Source: Tenebrio molitor
Lineage: Eukaryota > Arthropoda > Insecta > Coleoptera > Tenebrionidae
Length of the DNA: 64,000 bases
Assembly (NCBI RefSeq): GCF_963966145.1
Contig: NC_091048.1
Span: 25,606,001 to 25,670,000 of the forward strand
Direction: 5' to 3'
The notes beneath the pieces are model-generated. The model did no database searches and was not told where the DNA came from. It worked only from the letters and a program-made list of their open reading frames with translations. Each line of letters begins with the position of its first letter. The first letter of the stretch is position 1. Positions 48,801 to 60,276 of this stretch are shown here, in pieces. The position numbers were made by a program, and so were the translations under genes.

Positions 48801-51800
48801 TATACATAGATGTTTTCAGCGCAGTTTAATTTTTTATGAAAGTCATTTTCTAATCATTTTAATTAAAATTAATGGCATGTTCGGCACTCCTTTTATGGAG
48901 CTTATCTACATCGTTGATTATGCAACAAATGTATCTACGAATTTTTCTATTCAATGGAAAAACGGGTTTTAACAATTGGTAGCTTGATGTGTACGTGCAT
49001 TGATCCTGCATTTTATTATCTTAAGTGAGCACATAGGAAACGAAAGTTGTCTCGTGAATAGCTTTTGTAACAAAAATTTATCAAACTTTATCGGCTACGT
49101 TTTTCCACAAGAATAGATTTCTGCAGAATCCAACTGTTTTTTTGAAGACTTGTCAGAGACAGCATTGACAGCTGACTCTCTTTCTTCGGAGGAAATGAAA
49201 ACATTTCTATCCAATTCCGTCCACTGGAAAGATCAGAGCGTCAGGATTTTAGGATTCCACGGGAATGTTTGGAGTATCTTCTGGGTCACCTTGATAGTGA
49301 AATTAGCAAAAGGAAACCAAAACCGACGAAAAAGAAGGTTTTGCTTCGTCGCTGTCTTCATTATTCCTTGCTACACCTTGATAATTAATGTGAAAAAAGT
49401 GAAAGAGAATATAGTTCCTTTGAATTTTGTTCATAAAATAGTTGGAGAAATACACTGACCGGCACAAAAACAACTCATTATGATTTCTTTAATAAGTGAT
49501 CTTAAATTTGTACTTATTTTTCTTTATTATAGTTAAATTGGGATATTTTCAATGATCGGGAGTGCTATGGTCACCATGGCAACCGAATTCTTTTGTTTAA
49601 ATAAATTATTAGAAAATTTGCGCTACTTCCATGTTGTTTTTGTCGGTTGATTTACGTATTAAAAGATTTAATTTGACAATACGAGATACTAATTCAAAAT
49701 GCTGTTCAAATTTTGGCAATTTTTCATAACATTTTTTTTTTTTCTAAAAAATTACTTTTTTTTAAATTTTATATGCTGTGTTTAATGTTTTGTTTGTCGG
49801 ATATTCTTTGGCAAAGAATAACTTAAATAACACTTATCAATACAACATGATATCAAAAAAAATTTCTAAGACAATTAATTACTTAATTATACTAATAAAA
49901 TTCAAAGTGAGTCGTTTTTTGTGCGGTCAGTGTATCTCTAACAAAAGGGGAAACTATTGCAGTCTATGAAGTATCAAGCAAAGCAAAAACGACGAAAAAG
50001 AAGGTTTTGCTTCGTCGCTGTCTTCGTTCTTCATTTCTATACGTTGATAATAATTGCTGTAAAAAAAAAACAATTCTGCGATGAAGAGTTCCCACCCTAT
50101 TTTTAGAATATAGTTCCTTGGGATTTTTGTTTACATTCTCCTTAAATTGAAAAGATTCATATAATGTAGTTGGAGTAATATCTCTAGCAAAAGAAGAAAA
50201 AAAATCTCTGGACTGTTATGGAGAGAAATTATGTAGAATTTTACATCTTTTGGTTAGAGGTCACGAAATTTTAAACCATCCCTCGTAAAGCAACGAACAT
50301 AAAAAAAATTGTGGGCAAATAGCCCTCGGTTTTCTACCTCTTCTACAAGTGCAGGTGCTCTTTTTATTTGTTTGCTTTAATATTTCCTTTAGACACATAA
50401 CCTCACTTTGGACATCATTTTACTTTATATTAAATTATTAATTTAATATTTATAAAAACCATTAGAAGGAAAACCAGGAGAAAACGGAAACAAAAGCAAG
50501 CACCAGCACACTTGACCACAACATTTTTTTGAACACTCTTTATAAAAAAAATCATTAGTAGGTAAATATTGATAAATAATGAGAAAATAATGAAGATATT
50601 TAATCCAAAGGTCATAGAGGATAGGTTTCAAAATAAAGAAACTTAATTGCTTACTGACATTGAAAAAAATTGCTAATCATGATTGTGTCAATTCTGATTT
50701 TATCGGAAATGACAATCATTAAATTTGTATTTTTAGAAGGAACATTATTGTTACTTATTTAATCCCATCTGATTGGACTAAATTTTTCTAATGAAAAAGA
50801 TGAAAAATGTATTAAATAATACATTTTCACCCGACCATTGAAAGACTTTCGTCGCACCTTAATGTTTGGTATCTGGATGATGGCGCTTTAGGAGGTTCAG
50901 CTGAAACTGTTTTAAAAGATCTGGAAACCATTATAGTTGAATTTGAAAAAATTGGGTTATCATTGAATTACTCTAAATGTGAATTATTCCTCTCTCCTGA
51001 TGTTTCTGAAGAACGCAAAATCGACATTTTGAAGAAATTTGAATCTCTTTCTCCAGATATTAGAAAGACCTCTGCAGAAGATTTATCTTTACTTGGTTCG
51101 CCGTTATTTGAAGATGCAATGCCTAATTTTTTCTCAACAATTTTGGAAAAATTCGACTTGTTAGTGAAAAATATCGAAAACATAAAACCTCATATGGCTT
51201 TATTTCTGCTACGTCATTATCTTTGGATTCCGAAACTTAATTATTTTCTTCGTTGCTGTCCTTTTTGGAAATTCAAAAATTATTGTAAAGCTTTTGATGA
51301 AAAAATTCAATCAACCTTGGAAAAAATTTTGAATATTAAATTATCTTCAAACTCATGGAATCAAGCATCACTTCCATTGGATTTTGGTGGACTAGGTATC
51401 CGTTCAGTGACTGATTTATCTTCAGTTGCATTCCTTGCTTCAATACATTCTTCAATTGCTCTCATCGGATGTATACTCTCTCCTTTAAACAATACATTTG
51501 AGATCAAATATTTGTCAGAAGCTCTGGATTGTTGGAAGCTCCTCTGTCCCGGCATTGAGATACCTGATTCACCTAATTTGCAAAGACTATGGGATGCTCC
51601 AATTATCAACAAAAAGTTTAATGAAATTTTGGATTCTTCTGATCATTGCAATAAAGCAAGACTGCTAGCTGTTTCTGAATTGGAATCTGGAGCCTGGTTA
51701 AAAGCTCTACCATCTTCTAACCTTGGTACTTTATTGGACCGTCAAACACTTCAAATAGCTGTTGCTCTTAGAATTGGATCTGAAATCTGTCATCCACACA

Positions 51801-54677
51801 TTTGCATTTGTGGCTCTCAGGTGGATAAATGGGGTCATCATGGTCTTTCGTGTTTAAAAAGTGCTGGTAGAATTCCACGCGACAGTGCCTTAAATGATAT
51901 TTTAAAGCGTACCTTCTCTTCAGTCAACATTCCTTGTATTATTGAACCTTACGGATTGCTTCGTGAAGATGGTAAAAGACCAGATGGGGTTACTTTAATT
52001 CCTTGGAAACGTGGTAGAACACTTGTTTGGGATGTAACATGTGTTGATACCTTGGCTGCAACACATTTAGATGGTTGTTCAAGAAAATCAGGTTCCGCTG
52101 CTCTTTCAGCCGAAAAATTAAAACACGGCAAATATTGTACAATTAAAGAAAATCATAATTTTGTCGCATTTTCGTTAGAAACCTTTGGCCCATGGAGCCC
52201 AGATGCTAAAGAGCTTTTTAAAGATATAAGCAAGTTGCTGCTTGAAAAATCTGGTGTTTCCGAGTCCCCTAGCTATTTCCAGCAAAGAATAAGTATTGCT
52301 ATCCAAAGAGGAAATGCTGCTAGTGTTCTGGGAACTGTGGCCAAAACCTCAGGACTTGAAGAAGTTTTTTATTTGTTTAAAATTTAGTTTACATATCATA
52401 TCAGTAACAGCAGAATGTTTACATTTGTTTTGTATTCGTAGTGAATTATTAAAGCATTTTTCGTATTCATAAATGAATTGTTCTGTTCGAGAAAATTTTA
52501 AAATGAACATTTGAATTTTTATGAAAGAAATTATTATGTATCTTACTGTCGCGAGCAAAAAATTCTGGTCGTCAATGTCATTTAAAGTTTGGTTAGATTA
52601 TCACAAATTTAAAAAAATTCCCTGCCTGATTATGCCCATGTCAACAAAGTGTCAAGAAAATGAGAAAAAATGTCAATTAATGTCGTAGAACATGATGATA
52701 GGTTATAATATTTACGACCTTTTTACAACGGAGCATTTTCGATTGTGTCAAAGCATGATTTTGACGGTCAGTTTTTTTTTTGCTCGCGATAGTATATTTA
52801 TATCTTTTATGAACTGTATCTACCTTAACCGACTTTCACCAAATTTCGCCGTTAATTGCCACACTATTGTGTCATTCTAAATACTTAAAAAAATTGATTT
52901 CGGAGCCGTGATTACTAAATTTTATCTTTGCAGCAATAGGTGACTTGAGCAAGAGCAAGTTGCGAATTTCACAACACGCAAACAAAATACATCGGTCGAT
53001 CGGTCCATTCCAAAGTATCGAGATAATTTCATTTTTGATGTAACCAAAAATTTTCGGAAATTTATTAGAGCATTTCCTGACCAAAAAATTTCAAATCAAA
53101 CGGAATATTGGTAATTGGTAAATTACTTGTGTAAAAAATTAAATAATATAATACCACCAGTATTCGATAATATAAACTGAACAGCCAATCAATTTAGTGT
53201 CTGATGAACTGTTCATGCATGATCCTTCGAGTCGGATCAGCCAGACACTAATGGCAGATCGGTCATGGTCCTTCGAGCCGGATTCAGAAACATGTTTTAA
53301 ATATTGCACCAAGTAGGAGATGTATCAAGTTCATGAAACAAGTTTTTTAATCTGTATCAAGATTTCTGAGTAGACCTTTTTAAGATCGTGAATTTAAGAG
53401 ATTTTCGATTTACATATTTTTAGTTTTTACCATCGGTAAAACTTTTTGATCATCAAGTTTTTTGTTTTTCAGATCAACGTACAGCAGATTGGCCATTAAT
53501 GTCAAGCCCTTTTTATACGTTAGGAATATGTATATCTTACGTAGTTGTAGTAAAGGTAATTCACACAATTTCCTCAAAAAAAAAGAAAGTCTGACCGAAT
53601 TTTTGCAGGTTCTGGGACCGAAATTGATGGAGAATAGGAAACCCTTCCATTTCAAGAAAACTCTAGTATTTTACAATTTTTTACAAGTCATATTTAGTGT
53701 ATGGTTATTTTATCAGGTAATCTCCGAATCCATCCGACCTCATCAATAACGCAACTAACAATATCTCTCTGATTGCAGATTGCATTGGGAGGCTGGTTGA
53801 CAGGTGAATACAGCCTAAGATGTCAACCCGTCGATTATTCGAACAAACCCAGTACGCTGAGAGTAAGTTGGCAAATTAGGTACTCCAAACTGTCACTAAA
53901 GCGAATTAATTGCAGATGGTGCACGCTTCGTGGTGGTATTTTTTTTCGAAGTTTACGGAATTCATCGACACTGTAAGTAGCCTCGATGCAAATTTGACGA
54001 ACAGTTTTCTGTATTTATTACTTAACAGCTTTTTTTCGTTTTGAGAAAAAAGTATGATCAAGTCAGCACGCTCCACGTCATCCATCATGGCGTCATGCCA
54101 ATGTCCGTCTGGTTCGGAGTCAAATTCACTCCAGGTAATGAAAGCAATAGCGAAAACGAGAGATTTTGTTTCGTCGGCAACCAGCAATACACGTGACGAC
54201 GGAAAGGAGAGTGTGACACGAGTTTTTGGTGTTTCAGGCGGGCACAGCACCTTCTTCGGCTTCCTCAACACATTCGTGCATATCATCATGTACTTCTATT
54301 ACATGCTAAGTGCCCTTGGTCCCGAAGTCCAGAAGTACTTATGGTGGAAGAAGTACCTGACGACGTTGCAGATGGTCCAGTTCGTGGCGATCATGGTCCA
54401 CGCCTTCCAATTGCTCTTCACCGACTGCAACTATCCCCGTGCCTTCGTCTGGTGGATCGGGATGCACGCCGTCATGTTCTTCTTCCTATTCAAGGACTTC
54501 TACATCCAAACGTACAACAGGAAGGTGGCGGCGGCAGCGGCGGCGGCTGCCGCACTGGCGAAGAACAAACCCGTCCAGAACGGGAGCGGCCCCTCGCAGA
54601 ACGGAGTCAAGTCGAGTAAAGTCAGCGAGTATTACGTCAACGGGACGGACTTGCACCAGAGGATAAAGTCGCAGTGA
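45798..54677 (+). CDS. ELOVL A: very-long-chain fatty-acid elongase, spliced
   Basis: Coding exons: 45798-45855, 53473-53555, 53609-53716, 53779-53862, 53916-53972, 54029-54134 and 54238-54677. Joined they give 311 residues, within the family range. ELOVL motifs are all present: KFTEFIDT (residues 123-130), the HxxHH box HVIHH (146-150), HIIMYFYY (180-187) and TTLQMVQ (207-213). About seven hydrophobic segments fit a multi-pass ER membrane protein. It should catalyse condensation of malonyl-CoA with a fatty acyl-CoA. The sequence resembles the ELOVL1/7 branch (insect CG31523-like); the exact subfamily is inference. The C terminus has nine Ala (263-271) and ends RIKSQ, a possible ER-retrieval signal. 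Every splice junction is GT/AG and in frame. ELOVL B downstream has the same structure. Confidence 0.95.
46951..47501. mobile_element. Possible element with CAGGGTG/CAGGATG ends
   Basis: CAGGGTGGTTCAAGG on the left and CAGGATGAAATCTG on the right (other strand) are both flanked by TA, but the match is short. An inner inverted repeat occupies 47190-47439. The outer element is tentative. Confidence 0.35.
47190..47439. mobile_element. Inverted-repeat element, GGACACGGAATCTTGGCC, 250 bp
   Basis: TACTATTTCGGACACGGAAT extended by CTTGGCCA pairs nearly perfectly with the segment ending at 47439 on the other strand. Related in sequence to the nested element at 18895-19260. Confidence 0.75.
49453..49932. 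mobile_element. Inverted-repeat element with CACTGACCG ends, 480 bp
   Basis: The left CACTGACCGGCACAAAAACA and right CACTGACCGCACAAAAAACG (other strand) are flanked by TA. The ends are similar to the CACTGACGG element at 41151-41393. The inside is AT-rich and non-coding. Confidence 0.82.
50816..52387 (+). mobile_element. 5'-truncated retrotransposon ORF: RT end, zinc-knuckle, PD..D region
   Basis: A 524-codon open stretch (no stop from 50816; first ATG at 50963) carries the reverse-transcriptase YxDD box as WYLDDGALGG at 50867-50896, followed by a typical next motif (KIGLSLNYSKCEL). The fingers and front palm are missing, so the copy is cut at its 5' end. The C-terminal half has a Cys/His cluster (CHPHICICG ... 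GHHGLSC) and a conserved-looking RPDGVTL...WDVTCVDT segment that resembles the PD-(D/E)XK nuclease of some site-specific LINEs; that link is inference. The frame is otherwise intact, so insertion was fairly recent. It lies in sense orientation within an ELOVL A intron. It cannot make an active enzyme as it stands. Confidence 0.8.
52544..52794. mobile_element. MITE with TACTGTCGCGAGCAA ends, copy 2 (inverted)
   Basis: The same family as 19761-19996 but in opposite orientation: TTACGACC...ACAACGGAGCATTTTCGATT inside, with terminal TACTGTCGCGAGCAAAAAAT on the left and a slightly diverged right end (GCTCGCGATAGTA). Confidence 0.85.
53195..53290. repeat. Short reiterated stretch with CCTTCGAG.CGGAT
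   Basis: GATCCTTCGAGTCGGATCAG and GGTCCTTCGAGCCGGATTCA occur about 45 bases apart. Such words are common in leader regions of insect BEL/Pao LTR retrotransposons as far as I recall, so this may be a relic; no LTR or coding part is visible. Confidence 0.35.
53473..54134 (+). CDS. ELOVL A middle exons (membrane segments and HxxHH box)
   Basis: Five exons separated by introns of only 52-62 bases: 53473-53555, 53609-53716, 53779-53862, 53916-53972, 54029-54134. They encode the first membrane segments (FYTLGICISYVVVV; LVFYNFLQVIFSVWLFY), the conserved loop GEYSLRCQPVDYS, KFTEFIDT and LHVIHHGVMP. Confidence 0.95.
54238..54677 (+). CDS. ELOVL A last exon
   Basis: The acceptor GTTTCAG ends at 54237; the exon supplies 145 residues after the shared Gly codon and stops with TGA at 54675-54677. 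It contains HIIMYFYY and QKYLWWKKYLTTLQMVQF. Third codon positions are strikingly G/C-rich compared with the preceding exons and with ELOVL B. Confidence 0.96.
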
Positions 54678-55060
54678 TATAGTGGTAGCTTTATTTATTA
54701 AATTGAGTCATGATCGAACTGTTTACTTAATTTAATTGTGTAGGATAATTAATTCGGGTTCATGACTATAAAGCAATTTGCTCAATTTTTTAAGCACTTC
54801 TCCATTCACGCGAATAATGTAAGTAGAGTAATGATTGTACAAACTTCAACAAGAATTTTTGTAGCCACTAACAATACGTGCCTATGTACAGGGTCTAGTG
54901 GAGTCGAAAATTTTTTTTCCGAGCGGTGATTAGCGAAAAAGCTAGATTATTATTCCATTAGTTCGAACAAATCCAATTGCAATAAATTCGTCTTTTTTTA
55001 GATCTGTGTTCATATACATTAAGAGTTTTTTGAGCAATAAAATATGTTTTATATATTTTA
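54678..55060 (+). terminator. ELOVL A 3' UTR and poly(A) signal
   Basis: AATAAA at 55036-55041 (GAGCAATAAAATATG) about 360 bases after the stop, followed by T-rich sequence. A CAGGGT word at 54889 has no partner and is not called as an element. Confidence 0.55.
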
Positions 55061-57647
55061 GGTGCTGTTTTTTAAATGTTATCGTGAAAATTCATTTGTT
55101 ATCATTTTATATTAGAAGAAACTCGAATATACTTACATAGATGGTCTTCTCTAGATGGGATTTTAAAGGATTGTTGAAAACTGAAATTATGCATTTTATG
55201 TAGGTTAAATCAGGTTATTTGTTGTACCTATGTATTTTTTATACTTACTATTATTGAATAAAAATTGCCGAAAAAACTATATCTTTCATTGTCCCACGCA
55301 AATGTTACCAAACCAAAAATATTTCTTCACTTAATCCATCTTTCTTTCGTTTGGATCGAAATGAAAATACCTATTCACGACCAATTAGGTAATTTTTTTA
55401 GTTCAGATTTAAAAATGAGAATGATACAAAAACAACTCGGACCATTATGAAAACACTTCGGTAAAAAATCCATAAGAAAGAAAGTAAAATGGTAGGCAAA
55501 TCTACTATTTTATAGTAGGTGGCAAAACTGGTCCAAAGGGCACCAAGACACTCCAGCATCGTTACACCACATGACATACATTAGCATGTTATTACGTTGA
55601 AAATTAATAGTAAAGTAAATTCAGGATGGAATGGGTATCAAATGGTAGATCAAATAATATGAAATTTTATTGTTTGGCTATGTGATTAAGGGCCGGTTTC
55701 ACCAACGTGAGTTAAATTTAATTAAAAAAAGAGTGTGTGCCAGGGTTGCCAAGTTGCCATGTCTAGGGATTTTTCCTGAATCTAGGGATTTTTAATGTGG
55801 TCAAGGGGAAAAGGGATTTTTTCTAAATTTCCGGCAAATCTAGGGATAATTGCAAATATTCTAAAAATATATTTAGTAAAAGCATGCTTTTTTGAATTAA
55901 TTTCAGAATAGTTTTATTTAAATTTTTTGTCAGATTTTACTGTAATCTAGAGATTTTTGCATGTTATAGAATTTAGAGATGGAAAGTTCGATTCGTTTCA
56001 CTGAATCAATTAATTTGATTCATTATTTTTATTCGTTCGCCCCTAGAGTCGAGATGACGAATGGCACTCACCGCGGCTCCATTCTTTTAAAAACAATTTT
56101 CAGCATACGTATATCTATTAACTAGTTAATAGATATATGATTTTCAGTGTCAAAATTCCCTCAAAGACCAGCTGTACCACCCTAAAACCTTAAAACTTTA
56201 GTTTCAGAGCACCTACGAGTACCTATATCGTAAAATCTCCCTCGATTAGATTTGAGGTTATGTCAATAATTTTCTTTCATTAACATGGTCGGTTTTTCTG
56301 TCTGCATTTCTTCATATAATCTAATCATAACTAATTTTTCTCCTTGTGTTAGAGGTCGTCCAGATCCTTGCTTTCGGAAACTTATTTTACTTTTTATTTT
56401 AAATTTGTAATTGTGGCTTCAGTATCACGTCGAAATGGCTGAGGCTGACATCCTACAATTGGCATTTTACGTTGATAACCATCAAATAATTAGTGGCTCA
56501 TACCAACATGACAATACTTTGACAGTTGTTTAAAAAAAAATAACCTGTGATATTACCGATAATAAATGTCACCAAGGCGCAAAGTTTGGAACTGTTGGAA
56601 GATCATGTTTCACGGAAAGATTAAAGCACATTAGAAAATGTTCATCATTATTTGTAGGTACAAGCACATGTATCAGGTACAGACTATAAATCAGCATTTT
56701 GAGAAAAATTTGCAACAAAAGTATAACATAAAACATGAGTAACATGACACAAAGTTGACAGCTGACAGCAGACATAATTTTTTTAGTCAAGGTCATCTAG
56801 GGATTTCTAGGGATTTTTAATTCTTCAGTCTAGGGATATCTAAAAATATCACGAGAGGCTAAATGGAATGGCCTGGATTCCATACTTGTGCGCAAGTCCT
56901 ATAATTTTGCGCGTTATTTAAATTTGACGTTCACGGATCGCAAATTTATTGTTTAAAAACTAGAACAACACTTGCCTATCTAATAAGAAACAATACAATA
57001 AAAGACCTTTTTTATGTAGTAAACTCATTTATACAGGGTGTCCCATAAATCGCGCGTCAGCTGTTAACTGTGAATTTTAATATTTAGTCCAACAAGGATT
57101 CTACAACAACAAACGTGAAAAGTAGGTATATTAGTTTTGAAATGAAAACGATTTTAAGATAACCAATCACACACGCCTTCCTGAAGGTAACTCTACTAAA
57201 TGTATGCGTTTCCGAGGAAACGATTTTAGATGTTGCTGCTAAAAAAACTGTGATGAAATGTTTGGACAACGAGTTTTATAAGGGTTAATTTGGCGGACGA
57301 ATCCCAGGTCTAGAAAACGACCTGTAGGCGAGTTTTTTATGTTATTTTTTAGATTTTTTTTTAAATTTTTAAATAAAAAAATTAAATTTTCAAATTCTCG
57401 GGAATTTTGTATTATGTAATTGGTAATTCAAGGTAACGGATGCAACTACATCTGCAACATGTAGAATGTTAAAAAGTAGAGTTTGAACATTAATATTGGA
57501 AGTTTTTTGGTGTAAATGACAATAATACACTGAAATATTGAGAAAAATTTTCTTAGAGATCCATTAAACTACGAGTGCTTTAATAGATAGCCATAAACGA
57601 TTCCAAATTGAATACAATAATAGACCTATTAAAAGATTCTAAAAACA
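55061..57647. other. Intergenic between the two elongases, first part
   Basis: AT-rich. Holds a GGCCGGTTTCACCAACGTGA half-element end at about 55691, several TCTAGGGATTTTT words at 55770-55850 and 56798-56835, and a CAGGGTGTCCCATAAATCGC end at 57034 with no partner found. No gene recognised. Confidence 0.4.
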
Positions 57648-58714
57648 TAAAGTCCATTCACGTTGGATTTTCCCTGCCAAATTGTTGTCAGGTTGCAAGC
57701 CTGCGCCTCCTTTCCTAGTAATTTTTACATTATCGTGTTTTATTCGTGATAGAGCGATTTGACGTCTTTAATTTTGAATGTTAGTTTGACGTGTGAAATA
57801 AAGTCACAGATTTTTTAATAAAATTCTATTCCTGGATGATGATACCATGGCGAAAAGAAAAAAGGTTAATTTTAAAATTGCGGTAACCTTCCACAACTGA
57901 GGTAATGTGACGAAACCCGCAAGCTAATACGGACTCAATAAAAAATAGCTTTAGTTCGAAAATTAATTAGTTAGAATCCTTTAATATTTAATGTATTGTA
58001 TGTATTAACATGATTATGATCTATTTACGACCTTTATTGAGCAGTTTTAACAATACAACGTTATTTTAAAGGTAATATGTACATCGAAAAAACTTAAATT
58101 AGAAAAAAAAATCATTAAAAATCAAAATACACCTTTCTTTTGTGGTATGCAATTGTAACAATACATTCTTGAAACGTCACAACCACAATCAAAACGTATA
58201 TGTGTCTCTGAATAACTAAAATTTTATTGCCAAATTTGTTCCATCATTTAGATGCAATCCTTACTTCCATCGCTTCCAATGAAAGAAACTTCACACAATT
58301 TCCTATTGGGTTCATTTTCTATACCTAACTTATTCTGGTTCCTCATCTCATCACTCATCATGTTAGTCGCAGAAGGTTAAGTAAATGTAGTCATTAAGGG
58401 TTTTTTCACTTAATCAACAACGCAAGCAGAAAAATACAACACCAACTGACACTATTTTTAGTGCAAGTGATAACAAAATGGATGTATTATTACCTATTGT
58501 TATCCTCTAGAAAGTTTAATAACAATATTTGAAAAATGACTGTTTCTTTGCTGACAGCGAATAACATAACCTCTACAGTCTACGAATGACTTGGTTACTT
58601 TATCAGCCCGTATTGGTGACATACACAGCTAAAGCATTTTTGAACTAAAAATCACACCGCTACAATATTGAATTATTTGACCTTGACTAGGAAAATCCAA
58701 CGTGAATGGACTTT
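57648..58714. mobile_element. Inverted-repeat element with AAAGTCCATTCACG ends, 1067 bp
   Basis: AAAGTCCATTCACGTTGGAT (extended by TTTCC) at the left is repeated exactly on the other strand at 58690-58714. No transposase frame inside. The outer 12 bases equal those of the element at 42001-42353. Confidence 0.75.
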
Positions 58715-59344
58715 AGTTATATCTTTAGTTTGTGTTCTACTCATCTACTGTTCTTTGCCTTACACGCAGCACGCAGTACAGCATGTAACAACAAAGCACC
58801 CAAGTTACTAACGCATGCGTAGGTATTGGTAAGGATCGTCCTGGGTTATTTAGCCTCTCGTAAAATATCATCTGGCAACACTGGTGTGTGCTTAAGACCG
58901 CACGACAGAAGTGAAAACATCTATGATGCTCGTTACTGATTTTAAGTAATATGTACCTATTCCTATTCTATAAAAAAATATATCATTATGGATAATAGTA
59001 CTTGGAGGAATAATGTCAAAAATCTGTATTTTTCAGTAGAAACTGCAAATATATACATCCCCTTTTAGAGGTACACTCTGGCAAAATTTGTGAGGTTAGG
59101 TTTGGATGTTTAAGTTTTATTTTCTTGACGATGATATTGAACACAACACAAGTTTTCATAGCAATGCCCTGTATTATGATAATTTACCCATTTTCCTCTT
59201 CACATTTTGCTACACTAATTTTTCCAATAGATGAATTGAGAATTGTTGAAGCCATATAATTGAGAATTACGTATTAAATCCTACATTCATCTGTAAACTT
59301 ACAATTTTTGTCGTGTCTTAACGTTTATATTATATAAAACTATA

Positions 59345-59514
59345 CAGGGCATTTCACGAGTGATAATGAGCCTGACGGAATAATAAATTCAACCTACAAT
59401 ACATTTTCAAAAAAAGCCGGACCATTTAATGTCAGTAGCCAGCATTTTTCGGAAATATAGTGTGGGTTGCATTTTAAATTATGTCAGGCTTATTATCACT
59501 CGTGAAATATCCTG
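59345..59514. mobile_element. MITE with CAGG..ATTTCACGAGTGATAAT ends, 170 bp
   Basis: CAGGGCATTTCACGAGTGAT and CAGGATATTTCACGAGTGAT (other strand) pair over about 32 bases, with TA on both sides. Confidence 0.85.
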
Positions 59515-59516
59515 TA

Positions 59517-59791
59517 TATATCTGTGGCTTGATGCTAAAAGGGCCAATGTCAGTATTTTGCTGTTTTGAGTTAATCATGCATTCGATTTTTTTTCTTGCT
59601 CTTTTTCATATGCTAAAAGAGTAAAAGGCCAGTATCAAATTCAAATAATAGCAGAGATATAAATGTAATGGTAGCCAATGTCACTATGAACTCAACCACA
59701 TCAGCTAATGCGAAAAGACCAATACCAATTGCAATTTTCTCAATGTGACAATTTTGACATTGGCTCTTTTAGCATCAAGCCACAGATATAT
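59517..59791. mobile_element. Inverted-repeat element, CTGTGGCTTGATGCTAAAA, 275 bp
   Basis: ATCTGTGGCTTGATGCTAAA plus AGGGCCAATGTCA pairs with the right end on the other strand (one to two differences). It abuts the element at 59345-59514. Confidence 0.82.
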
Positions 59792-60026
59792 AGGTACAGT
59801 TACTCCTGCAGCTCTGCACTGATGTCAGTCAGGTCACAACACAATTATCACTGAAAATTGAAAACTCACAAGTGACGCACAGTTGATTGTTTTTCGCTCG
59901 CTTCGCAAAAAATCTCGACTCCCATGATTTTAGCTTACCGTGTCGTTCTGCGGACGATTTTCGCTTGTGCTGCGTTACGATTTTACCGTGTCGCATGAAA
60001 CTAATTCACTGCCCGGGAATAAAATG

Positions 60027-60276
60027 TACAGTCGCGAGCAATACATTTTGGTCGTCAAGGTCATTCTTTGACGCAATCGAAAATGCTCCATTGTAAAACA
60101 GTCGTAAATATCATAACCTATCATCTAGTTGTATGACATTAATTGTCATTTTTTTCTCATTTTTTTTGACACTTTGTTAACATGGGCATAATCAGGCAGG
60201 GATTTTTTTTTAAATTTGTGACAATCTAACCAAATTTTAAAATGACATTGACGACCAAAATTTATTGCTCGCGACA
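60027..60276. mobile_element. MITE with TGTCGCGAGCAA ends, copy 3
   Basis: Same orientation as 19761-19996; shares GGAAAATGCTCCATTGTAAA and CATAACCTATCATC. The ends are slightly diverged (TACAGTCGCGAGCAATACAT left; GCTCGCGACACTT right). Confidence 0.85.

Larger units (their letters stand above)
45856..53472 (+). other. ELOVL A intron with transposons and an RT remnant
   Basis: 7.6 kb. Contains possible nested inverted-repeat elements (46951-47501 with 47190-47439 inside), an element at 49453-49932, the truncated reverse-transcriptase element (50816-52387), one TGTCGCGAGCAA element (52544-52794) and a short reiterated stretch (53195-53290). The remainder is AT-rich with nothing recognised. 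Confidence 0.65.

Noticed and set aside
54054..54237. Apparent ATG at 54054 leading into the last ELOVL A exon
   Set aside because: That frame mixes an out-of-frame reading of exon 54029-54134 and an intron; the elongase frame is the spliced one with HVIHH.
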